A DNA stretch of 64,000 bases from the NCBI RefSeq assembly GCF_900107275.1, contig NZ_FNPI01000009.1:62001-126000 (forward strand), given 5' to 3'. Below, piece after piece: positions 52,279 to 60,300 of this stretch (the first letter of the stretch is position 1; each line of letters opens with the position of its first letter). The notes under the pieces are model-generated. The model was not told the DNA's origin. It saw nothing but the letters and a program-made list of their open reading frames with translations, and did no database searches. Origin of the DNA: Evansella caseinilytica. GTDB lineage: Bacteria; Bacillota; Bacilli; Bacillales; Salisediminibacteriaceae. The position numbers and the translations under genes are program-made.

Positions 52279-53054
52279 TCATTGCAACCCTTTCTGTCCT
52301 TTTCTAAAAACTTATCCACGATGACCAAAAACTGATGCATCTGGTCCAAATAAGCAAAGTGACCAGCATTTTTCAAGACTACCAAGCCGGCATCAGGTAG
52401 CAGTTTTTCCATGAGCTCTCCGTCGGATACAGGCGTGTCCGTGTCGTTTTCACCCCATATCAACAGAACGGGAACATTGATTTTCGGCAGGGCATGGCGC
52501 CAGTCTTCGTTGACGACTCGCACCATCGTCTGCTGTACCACCCCGCTGGAATTTTTGTAATCTGTTGAACCTAACATCGATTTCACTTTTGTCAATAATT
52601 CATCTCTTTTTTTATTGATGATCGGCAGTCTGAGCAGCTGTTTTGCTGCTTTATACAAATATACCTTAAAGTAATATTTCGCCTTACGCTTCGGTTTTAT
52701 GCCTGCGCTGTCCACTAAGATCACTTTGCGGACATCGCCGAATTTCGCTGAATAGCAGATGGAAACCCGCCCGCCGTGAGAGTGACCGACAAGAATCGGT
52801 TTTTCTATTTCAAGCTTCTCGATAAATTCCCGGAGAAAATCTGCAAAGTTCTCCGTTCCCCATGCTTCCGGCGGCTCCTGACTTTCGCCGAAGCCCGGCA
52901 AATCCAGCGTATAGACTTGATGAAACTTCGCCAGGTGCTGATGAACCGGGGCAAATGCCTGAATGTTGGCTCCCCATCCGTGAAGCAATATAACCGGCGT
53001 TCCTTCGCCTTCAACGATATAATGCAATTTCATATTTTGAATTGTAATGAACAT
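52275..53054 (-). CDS. Alpha/beta hydrolase
   Basis: A 259-residue alpha/beta hydrolase. The oxyanion motif is LLHGWGAN, the nucleophile elbow GHSHGG at about 91-96, the acid Asp in WGENDTDTP, and the His in NAGHFAYLDQ. It is soluble, with no signal peptide. GGAG lies eight bases before the ATG. It is the first gene of the three-gene operon with the Mur ligase and ddl, so it may trim or transfer an ester or amide on a cell-wall intermediate; this is inference. Substrate unknown. Confidence 0.83.
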   Translation of the reverse strand: MFITIQNMKLHYIVEGEGTPVILLHGWGANIQAFAPVHQHLAKFHQVYTLDLPGFGESQEPPEAWGTENFADFLREFIEKLEIEKPILVGHSHGGRVSICYSAKFGDVRKVILVDSAGIKPKRKAKYYFKVYLYKAAKQLLRLPIINKKRDELLTKVKSMLGSTDYKNSSGVVQQTMVRVVNEDWRHALPKINVPVLLIWGENDTDTPVSDGELMEKLLPDAGLVVLKNAGHFAYLDQMHQFLVIVDKFLEKDRKGCNE

Positions 53055-53074
53055 TTCATGAGCTCCTTACTATA

Positions 53075-53224
53075 GGATGTTCAAAAAGTCCGGGAATCAG
53101 CGCCGGCGAATCTCTTCGTTGCGTTGCCGCTCCGCTGCTCGCGTACGTCCTGGGTACGCTCCGCTGCTCAAGCCTGCCGCGCCTTGACCTTCTTGCCGCT
53201 GGGATGTCCTCCTTTTTGAACACA
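53075..53224 (+). repeat. Family-2 repeat, full copy
   Basis: GGATGTTCAAAAAGTCCGGG, CGGCGAATCTCTTCGTTGCG, TTGCCGCTCCGCTGCTCGCG, the central TACGTCCTGGGTACG, CGCGCCTTGACCTTCTTGCC, and CTCCTTTTTGAACACA. It is the best-preserved copy, with inverted ends GTTCAAAAAG/CTTTTTGAAC. It starts 21 bases before the hydrolase start, within its leader. Confidence 0.85.
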
Positions 53225-53467
53225 TATTTTTTTGGGATGTTTATTGTGTATTCACTCAGATCATGATTGTGAATTTGCAGAAAAGTTCATTGATTTTCCT
53301 TTAACATTTTAGGATTATCACCATTCTTCATCTTATCATATTTCCTCCCTGTCTTGCTTATATATTTATCGTGTTTTTTCAAAAGGCTGCTGCAGAGGTT
53401 GTCAAAAAGGACCGGGAAACAGTGCGGCAATCTCAACTAAAAAGGCAGCGCTTCGCTTTTTACATAA

Positions 53468-53486
53468 TTGGCAAGTAAATTGCCAA
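53468..53486. promoter_or_regulatory. Inverted repeat TTGGCAA-N5-TTGCCAA upstream of adh
   Basis: Perfect 7-bp arms with a 5-base centre, 155 bases before the adh start. It could be an operator or a weak hairpin. No associated -35/-10 pair was clear. Confidence 0.3.
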
Positions 53487-53641
53487 CGATAGATGAAGAA
53501 CATAATGATGAAAAAGAGTACAAACCACCAAGCGGAAGCAGCAGCGGTATTTCTCCAGAACACTCCCCGCCAATTTCGGTTGAAAACCGCCGTCTGCGTT
53601 TGCAGCCGGAACGTTACAATCATGATGGGAGGAAGGAAGCA

Positions 53642-54778
53642 ATGAAGGCTGTGACATATCAAGGAATCAAGGATGTGCAAGTAAAAGAGGTGCCGGATGC
53701 AAGGCTGGAGAAAAACGACGACATTCTCGTTAAAATCACCAGCACTGCCATCTGCGGTTCTGACCTGCATTTAGTGCATGGCATGGTGCCGAACTTTCCC
53801 GAAGGCTACATCATCGGACATGAGCCGATGGGAATCGTGGAAGAGGTCGGACCTGAGGTAACGAAAGTGAAGAAAGGAGACAGGGTTGTGATCCCCTTCA
53901 ATATTTCCTGCGGGGAATGTTTTTATTGCACACACGACTTAGAAAGTCAATGCGATAACGCAAACCCGAACGGCGAGGCCGGCGCGTATTTCGGTTATTC
54001 CGATACATTCGGAGGGTATCCCGGAGGTCAAGCCGAATTGCTGCGCGTTCCATACGGTAATTTCACGCCGTTTGTCGTACCTGAAAACTGCGAGCTGGAA
54101 GATGAAAAACTGCTGTTTTTATCCGATATCATCCCGACAGCCTATTGGGGAGTGGAGCAGGCAGATGTAAAGCCGGGGGATACCGTCGTCGTTCTCGGCT
54201 GCGGCCCAGTCGGGCTGCTGACGCAAAAATTCGCCTGGATGAAAGGAGCAAAAAGGGTGATCGCAGTCGATTATGTCCAGTACCGTCTGGAGCATGCCAA
54301 ACGGACAAACCGTGTGGAAATTTTTGATTTTTCCAAGCATGACGATCTCGGCTCCCATATAAAAGAAATAACGAACGGCGGCGCTGATTCCGTCATTGAT
54401 TGCGTCGGAATGGACGGAAAAAAAACAGTGATGGAAATGGTGGAAACAGCGTTGAAAATGCAGGGCGGCGCTCTCGGACCGATCATTCTTGCAAGCCGTA
54501 TTGTCCGGAAAGGCGGAACGGTAAGCATCGTCGGTGTATACGGATCAGTATACAATGCGTTTCCCTTAGGAGATTTTTTTGCCAGAAATATTACGTTAAA
54601 AATGGGACAAGCTCCCGTCATCCATTTTATGCCCGAGCTGTATAAAAAAATCGTTGCCGGACATTTTGATCCGACGGATATTATTACTCACCGGCTTCCG
54701 TTGGATCAGGCGGAATACGGCTACGATGTATTTGATGAAAAGCATGATGACTGCATCAAAGTCGTTTTAAAACCGTAA
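53642..54778 (+). CDS. Zinc-dependent alcohol dehydrogenase (formaldehyde dehydrogenase-like)
   Basis: A 378-residue medium-chain dehydrogenase. Catalytic zinc ligands occur in ICGSDLH and IGHEPMG; the structural zinc site is CGECFYCTHDLESQC. The nucleotide fold has VLGCGPVGLL, then VIAVDYVQYRL. Sequence character resembles glutathione-independent formaldehyde dehydrogenases and threonine-dehydrogenase-like proteins (YycR type). GGGAGGAAGGAAGC precedes the ATG at 53642; the longer frame is not supported. A 46-codon zinc-knuckle gene follows. Confidence 0.88.
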   Translation: MKAVTYQGIKDVQVKEVPDARLEKNDDILVKITSTAICGSDLHLVHGMVPNFPEGYIIGHEPMGIVEEVGPEVTKVKKGDRVVIPFNISCGECFYCTHDLESQCDNANPNGEAGAYFGYSDTFGGYPGGQAELLRVPYGNFTPFVVPENCELEDEKLLFLSDIIPTAYWGVEQADVKPGDTVVVLGCGPVGLLTQKFAWMKGAKRVIAVDYVQYRLEHAKRTNRVEIFDFSKHDDLGSHIKEITNGGADSVIDCVGMDGKKTVMEMVETALKMQGGALGPIILASRIVRKGGTVSIVGVYGSVYNAFPLGDFFARNITLKMGQAPVIHFMPELYKKIVAGHFDPTDIITHRLPLDQAEYGYDVFDEKHDDCIKVVLKP

Positions 54779-54843
54779 GTCCCTGCGACAGCGTCAGACA
54801 TCCTGAAATCAAATAACAAATAATTGCTGCTTTGGAGGGAAAC

Positions 54844-54984
54844 ATGAGCGAACAATGCTTTTATTGTCAAGACGAAATCGGCGAAAATAAGCGATACGCA
54901 TTGTTTATTAAGGAAAACGATGCCCTTGAAGTTCCCCTTTGTCCAGAATGCTATCAAGAGTGGCTTGAGGGGATAAAAGAATGA
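54844..54984 (+). CDS. 46-residue zinc-knuckle microprotein
   Basis: A very small gene with a good ribosome binding site (GGAGG five bases before the ATG). The product has two Cys pairs, CFYC at residues 5-8 and CPEC at 33-36, spaced to bind one zinc ion, with a charged middle (ENKRYALFIKENDALE). It may be a standalone zinc ribbon acting as an adaptor or redox sensor. It follows adh by 65 bases in the same direction. No family was recognised. Confidence 0.65.
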   Translation: MSEQCFYCQDEIGENKRYALFIKENDALEVPLCPECYQEWLEGIKE

Positions 54985-55014
54985 ACTCGTTTCAGCAAGT
55001 GGAAACAGCGGGGA

Positions 55015-55143
55015 ATCAGGTGGAGGTGATACTCCACCTGATGAAAATCACAACTACGCTGTTACTTAAGAAGTTGGGCTTCTGCTTTCATCAAGATAAA
55101 ACCCTGGTACCGCAAAGGTGTACTGACCTTTACGCCACCAGGG
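55015..55143 (+). repeat. Family-4 double-hairpin repeat (copy 2) including a terminator
   Basis: Hairpin 1 has perfect 11-bp arms ATCAGGTGGAG / CTCCACCTGAT (55015-55025, 55032-55042). Hairpin 2 (55102-55143) has outer arms CCCTGGT / ACCAGGG and inner arms AAAGGT / ACCTTT. On the minus strand, hairpin 2 is followed by TTTTATCTT, so it can terminate the giant surface-protein gene. The first 50 bases match 16846-16900. Confidence 0.65.
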
Positions 55144-55169
55144 CTAAATTAATCAATCATCTTGTCTCG

Positions 55170-58100
55170 TTATTCTTCCGTCTCGGTTTCCTCCGCCGTT
55201 CTTGTTGACTTTCGTCTTCTGACGCCAATGGAGATGCCGGCGGACAAAACCGCAAACAGTCCGACAAGCGTTCCGGCAAACAATGTTGTGTTTTCAAGGT
55301 ATTTGCTCAGTAAGCTCTTTTCGGCGATTTCAAACGGCAAAGAATATATTGTTTCATTGCCGGCCTCGTCAAACGCGGTAACCACCACTTCATATTCGCT
55401 GATAGTCGAAAGCCTCGTTCGAAGAATTTCATTGCCATCTTCTTCTATCGTTTCTCCGTTAAAGAGTTCTCCGTTTATCGTGACCGACTGAATAGTATCA
55501 TTCGGATTGTCCAATCGAATGCTCAAGTCTACCGGTTCATAATAAGTCCCGTTGCTTTCAACACCTTCGTAAACTACCGCAGGCGGCGTCATATCAATCA
55601 CGAATTCAACCGACAGCTGGGTGATGTTGCCTGCTTTATCCTTGAGCTCAAAGTAAAGAACATGCAGCCCTTCCTGTTCGATCGGTTCTCCGATTGTATA
55701 CGGCTGGCCGTTCAACGTCATCGCAATAATTTCATACGGACTTAAGCTTTCGATGATAAAATCAGGGAGTACGTGCGTATTAAAGTAAAGGTTGGACAAT
55801 GGCTCAACAAAGCGGATCACAGGCGCCGTCTTATCGACGGTAAACACGATCGTCCTTGAGCTGACATTATCGGCAAGGTCAGTAATCATGGCCTTTAGTA
55901 CATAATCCTTTTCCTTTTCCAACCGGGTCCCGTTGATAAACGTCTCGTCGTTCAAGGTGACTGACGTTCTGCTGTTGTCCAGATTCCTGTCAAAGTAAGT
56001 AACCACAGGAGCAATATCATTGTTAAAAAATCCATCGATGACTCCTGTTATTTCCAGCATCGGCTTGGTGATATCAAGGGTAAAGCTAATATTCAACGTT
56101 GTCTCGTTCCCGGCTTTATCCACCGCCTTCACCACGTAATGATAAACCATATCCTTTGATGCAGCTGGAATTCGGCCGGTGACGTCGGCGCCATTTAGTC
56201 TGACGGAGACAATTGTATCTTCCGACTCCGCTAAAACAAAGTTCGGTGTGAAAATTTGATTAATATATTCGCCGTCTTCAATGACTCTGCCATCCGCGCC
56301 CATAATCGGCGTTATTTCCGGTGGAGTTTTGTCAATCGTGAAGGCAACGCGTTCTGTGGACGTGTTCCCGGCTTTATCGATTGCCTCTACTTCAATGACA
56401 TACACTCCCTCCTGCCGGAAGGTGTGCTGCAGCGTTGCCGTGTTCCCGTTGATTTGGAAGCTGCCGACATTGTAGGCGGCGCCGTTTCGCGTCACCGTAA
56501 TCCGGTTAACTTCCAAGTTCGTATCAATGATATTTACTTGCACTGGGCGGTCGGTGTTGTAATAGGCATCGTTTTCGACTCCAATAATTTCAATCTCCGG
56601 ATTCGTCTTGTCGATCGTGAATGTCACCTTTTGGGATACCGGACCGTTGCCCGCTTTATCCGTAGCCGTAATGTTAATGGTATATAGCCCGTCCTGCGTA
56701 AAGCTGTGACTCAGGCTCGACAGCTTCCCGGTATTTCGCCATTGCCCCATGTTATATGGCTGATTATCCCTCGTGACCTGAAGAACCACATCGTTTGTTT
56801 CATAGTTTAATTCATCGACAGACACGGTTACCGTTTTATCCGTCGGATTGAAGGAACTGTTTTCGACTCCGTCAATGTTGACGACCGGGTTTGTGCTATC
56901 GATAACAAAGGCGATCGGCTCATGTACGGTTTTATTGCCGGCCTTGTCTGTTGATTCGAATCGCAAAACATAGTTTCCTTCTTCCTTGAAATGATGGCTT
57001 AAAGCAGCGGACGTTCTCGAACCGGACTGCAGCTTTAGTGAACCGATATTATATTCTCTTCCGTTTCTCGTCACCCGCAAATTTGTTTTTGACAAATCGA
57101 TGGTCGTGTCAACAACGCGGAAGTTCACCGTCTTCGCTTTATAATGTTCGCCGTGTTCCACTCCGGTAATGCGCAGCTCCGGCTTGACTTTGTCAATCGT
57201 AAACGTCACGCTTTCTCCGTCTGCTCTATTGCCGGCGGCATCCGTGGCGGACACATGCACGGTATACTCAAAATCTTCGTCAAACGTATAGTGATTCCTT
57301 GATTTTACTCCGGTGTTATCCCACTTTTCGGTATACCGGCGGACGACGGCTTTCGTCACCGGATGTTTTTGGACGACTTCCACCTCCACATTGTTGTTGG
57401 CAAAGTTCGTCTCTGTCACTTCCACCGAAATCCGCTGATTTTCATTATTGTAGCGCGGAACGTCGCTAATATTGATTTTCGGCTTCGTATTATCTATCGT
57501 GAAGCTCCGTTTTGCTTCTGTCCTGTTTCCCGCTTTGTCAACGGCAGTGACTGTTACCTCATAGTGTCCGTCCCCGCTCGTCTTGTCGAAAGGAAGAATT
57601 AGGACCGACGTTTCTCCGGTGTTTTTCCACTCATCAAAACGTGGGTCGGTGTAAGATTTACCGTCTTTTTCCACGCGGACCTCCACGGAATTTGTCTCAA
57701 AATAACGCTCTTTCACTTCTATCCGGATGTTTCCTTTTTGAACAAAGCCGTTGTTGGCAATTCCCGATAGCGAAATTTCCGGTGCAGTTTTGTCAACGAC
57801 AAAGGTCATCGCCTTTTCCGTCGGCTGATTTTTCACTCTGTCTTGGGATTTTACAACAAGCTCATACGTCCCTTCTTCGGTAAAGCTGTGTGAAAATTGT
57901 GCTTTCGTATCGGACAAGCTCTCTTTTTTGAATTTCCCGCTGTATCCTGTCCCGTTGCGCTTCACTTCAATAGACGTGTTGTCCAAATCAAGGGTCGTGT
58001 CTTCAACAGTGATCACAACGTCCCTGTTGGTGCGATAATGCCTGTCTGTTCGCGCGCCGCTAATGTCGATCACTGGTGAAACGGTATCCAAAGTAAAGGC

Positions 58101-60281
58101 CATCGTCTCATGTACCGCCTTGTTCCCCGCTTTATCCGTGGATTCCAATTTAATAACATAGCGGCCGTCTTCGTTAAACGGATAGCTGTTGGTAGCTTCA
58201 CGGTCATTGATCAATTCCAGCGGCTCCAGATTTAGCTTCGTCGTTTTTCCATTGATATCCGTTTTCGTCACGGTGAGGACTGTTTTTTCTAGATCCAGAT
58301 TCTCATCCTTCACACGGATCGTTACTTGGTCACTGCCGATAAGGTGCTTGCGATACTCCTTGCCGTTTTCGACCCCGTCAACAGAAAGCTGCGGTGCTTT
58401 TGTATCATTGATGAAAACCACGGTTTGCGATTCCCTGTTGCCTGCTTTGTCCGCCGCTTCTACCACCAGTCGGTATACTCCGTCTTTTTCAAAAGTATAC
58501 TCGCCAGTCATTTTGGACTCGCCGTCCATTTCAAGCGGAATATCCGCATCCACGACTTTCCACTGCTCCCCGTCTTTGACGCTGACAATGATATTTACCG
58601 CCTCAGGGACGAGAGTAAAGTCCTCCACTGTCACATATGCTGTCGGGGTGTTGTAATAGCTGTTGTTTTTAACGCCGGTAATCGTAATCTGCGGATTTGT
58701 TCTGTCTATCGTAAACGTTAGCGGGTCCGGCTCAATTTTCCGCTGATTCCCCGCTTTATCCACCGCTTCCGCAACGATTTCATAGACAGCGTCGTGGAAA
58801 TCGTCTTCGGAAAAAGCGTACGTATAAAAAACGGAGTGATCACTTGTTTCTGTCAATTGAAAATCCTCTGTATTAAGAAAATCTTTCCCGTTCTTTGTCA
58901 CGTGGATTACCGCCGGTTGTGCGGATTCGAGATTGGCATCTGCTACAGAAATTTTCAGCTCGGGCAAAGTATTGTATGCCCTGCCGTCTTGCACTCCATG
59001 AACGATCAGATCCGGCTTCGTCGTGTCTACCGTGAGGAAAAACGGATCGAGGACATATGTTTTACCGTTCCTGCCAACTTCTTTCACGGTTGTGCGGAGC
59101 TCATAATCCCCGTCGTTCGCGAAAGGGATATCGATGTTGATGTTTTTTTTGAAAAAACGCGGATTTTCGGTGACTTCATCGACCAGTTCACCATCCTGAT
59201 AAATCGCCACTTTCACTTCATTAATAGAGATACCGTTTTTAACATTCAAACGAATCGTATCGTTTTTGGTAAAACCGCCGTTGACAAGCTCTCCATCGCT
59301 GTCGGACATGCTCCAGTTTACACCGTTGATGTTGATAAAAAACGGGACTCTCAGCTCCGGAGCCTGGTTACCTGCTTTGTCACGGGCATTGACAATGAGC
59401 TCGTAATCTCCTTCATTTTCAAAGTCGGCCGTCAAGGTCAGCTTTGCGGCTTCCTCTGTTACCGTCCATTGGTTGGATTGCTGTTCGCCATCCTTCATCA
59501 CCTGAATATCAACATATTCCGCTGCGTAATTGACATCTTCGACAGCGAGCTTTACCGTAACCTTGCTATCAAAGTAGCTACCTTCCAAATTCTCGGGACT
59601 GGTAACGCTGATCGTCGGCGCCTGTGTATCCCGTTCAACGTGGAAATTGCTTGTAAATACCGGTATCCCCCACTCATTATCCTCCAGCATTTCCAGCGAT
59701 ACTTCCAACGAGCCGTCGCTGATTTCTCCGGAATCATTTGTCGGAACCGCTATCTCCACGGCATACTTGCCCGTAAACTGCTGAACGATTACTTCCTGCT
59801 CGTCATTCTCATCTTCCCGCTCCGGGGCTTCCTCCTCATCGGGGGCTTCCGCATCCTCTTCATTCTCCGCCCCGGTTCGCTTCCCGGCGCTTTCATCGTG
59901 TTCGTCCTGATCAGATGCCTCCGGCTCTTTTGGCGTTTCCACTTCTATGTAAATCGGACGAATCGTGATATTGGAAGCAGCAATTTCCGACTCGTTGAAG
60001 GTTGCTGTCAGTGCGAACGGCAGTATCGTTTCATCCATTGCTTCGCTATAGTCGTTGCTTAAATCGATTTCAAAGGAAACGGGGCTGTCTTGAAAAAACC
60101 ATTCCTTGGTAAACTCGTCGGTGATGTTCCATGCTTCTTCTTTGTAAATAATTTTTCTCTCTGCTCCGTCTAGTGAAAAAACCTTTCCGCTCAGTATGAT
60201 TACCGCGAACACAACTACCACGGAAGTAAACCATTTCATATAGCGGTTTCTCCGGTAATAGTTGACCACCTTTGCAGTCAT
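55170..60281 (-). CDS. Giant Ig-repeat surface protein with C-terminal membrane anchor
   Basis: A 1703-residue protein. An N-terminal membrane/signal segment (about 16-36) precedes a first domain and an Asp/Glu-rich linker (about 115-165). About 14-15 Ig-like repeats of 85-95 residues follow, each ending in a DKAGN-type motif followed by a strand and FTIDxTxPxI. A C-terminal membrane segment (about 1655-1685) leads to a basic stop and the short tail STRTAEETETEE. The Ig repeats resemble bacterial Big/HYR-type adhesin domains. There is no LPXTG motif. GGAGG lies ten bases before the ATG. Last gene of the kinase cluster; likely adhesin or surface sensor. Confidence 0.85.
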   Translation of the reverse strand: MTAKVVNYYRRNRYMKWFTSVVVVFAVIILSGKVFSLDGAERKIIYKEEAWNITDEFTKEWFFQDSPVSFEIDLSNDYSEAMDETILPFALTATFNESEIAASNITIRPIYIEVETPKEPEASDQDEHDESAGKRTGAENEEDAEAPDEEEAPEREDENDEQEVIVQQFTGKYAVEIAVPTNDSGEISDGSLEVSLEMLEDNEWGIPVFTSNFHVERDTQAPTISVTSPENLEGSYFDSKVTVKLAVEDVNYAAEYVDIQVMKDGEQQSNQWTVTEEAAKLTLTADFENEGDYELIVNARDKAGNQAPELRVPFFININGVNWSMSDSDGELVNGGFTKNDTIRLNVKNGISINEVKVAIYQDGELVDEVTENPRFFKKNINIDIPFANDGDYELRTTVKEVGRNGKTYVLDPFFLTVDTTKPDLIVHGVQDGRAYNTLPELKISVADANLESAQPAVIHVTKNGKDFLNTEDFQLTETSDHSVFYTYAFSEDDFHDAVYEIVAEAVDKAGNQRKIEPDPLTFTIDRTNPQITITGVKNNSYYNTPTAYVTVEDFTLVPEAVNIIVSVKDGEQWKVVDADIPLEMDGESKMTGEYTFEKDGVYRLVVEAADKAGNRESQTVVFINDTKAPQLSVDGVENGKEYRKHLIGSDQVTIRVKDENLDLEKTVLTVTKTDINGKTTKLNLEPLELINDREATNSYPFNEDGRYVIKLESTDKAGNKAVHETMAFTLDTVSPVIDISGARTDRHYRTNRDVVITVEDTTLDLDNTSIEVKRNGTGYSGKFKKESLSDTKAQFSHSFTEEGTYELVVKSQDRVKNQPTEKAMTFVVDKTAPEISLSGIANNGFVQKGNIRIEVKERYFETNSVEVRVEKDGKSYTDPRFDEWKNTGETSVLILPFDKTSGDGHYEVTVTAVDKAGNRTEAKRSFTIDNTKPKINISDVPRYNNENQRISVEVTETNFANNNVEVEVVQKHPVTKAVVRRYTEKWDNTGVKSRNHYTFDEDFEYTVHVSATDAAGNRADGESVTFTIDKVKPELRITGVEHGEHYKAKTVNFRVVDTTIDLSKTNLRVTRNGREYNIGSLKLQSGSRTSAALSHHFKEEGNYVLRFESTDKAGNKTVHEPIAFVIDSTNPVVNIDGVENSSFNPTDKTVTVSVDELNYETNDVVLQVTRDNQPYNMGQWRNTGKLSSLSHSFTQDGLYTINITATDKAGNGPVSQKVTFTIDKTNPEIEIIGVENDAYYNTDRPVQVNIIDTNLEVNRITVTRNGAAYNVGSFQINGNTATLQHTFRQEGVYVIEVEAIDKAGNTSTERVAFTIDKTPPEITPIMGADGRVIEDGEYINQIFTPNFVLAESEDTIVSVRLNGADVTGRIPAASKDMVYHYVVKAVDKAGNETTLNISFTLDITKPMLEITGVIDGFFNNDIAPVVTYFDRNLDNSRTSVTLNDETFINGTRLEKEKDYVLKAMITDLADNVSSRTIVFTVDKTAPVIRFVEPLSNLYFNTHVLPDFIIESLSPYEIIAMTLNGQPYTIGEPIEQEGLHVLYFELKDKAGNITQLSVEFVIDMTPPAVVYEGVESNGTYYEPVDLSIRLDNPNDTIQSVTINGELFNGETIEEDGNEILRTRLSTISEYEVVVTAFDEAGNETIYSLPFEIAEKSLLSKYLENTTLFAGTLVGLFAVLSAGISIGVRRRKSTRTAEETETEE

Positions 60282-60300
60282 TCATTTATTCCCTCCCTTT

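Larger units (their letters stand above)
53055..53641. other. Divergent region with a family-2 repeat and a small dyad
   Basis: A full family-2 repeat (53075-53224), a family-2-like end (GTCAAAAAGGACCGGGAAAC at about 53401-53420), and the dyad TTGGCAA-N5-TTGCCAA (53468-53486). The reading frame is open upstream of adh, but the product would be low-complexity and there is no ribosome binding site; a minus-strand hydrophobic frame was also not accepted. Confidence 0.45.

Noticed and set aside
53468-53641. N-terminal extension of adh by 58 codons
   Set aside because: Low-complexity Pro/Ser/Glu sequence, no ribosome binding site, and the downstream ATG has an excellent one and matches the family start.
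53402-53770. 122-codon minus-strand frame with a hydrophobic stretch (WWFVLFFIIMFFIY)
   Set aside because: No ribosome binding site, and it overlaps the adh start region in antisense; could be a small membrane protein but is not supported.
58794-60062. 422-codon plus-strand frame with many Phe/Ile/Arg residues
   Set aside because: Antisense to the giant Ig-repeat gene; codon pattern and composition are typical of a shadow frame.
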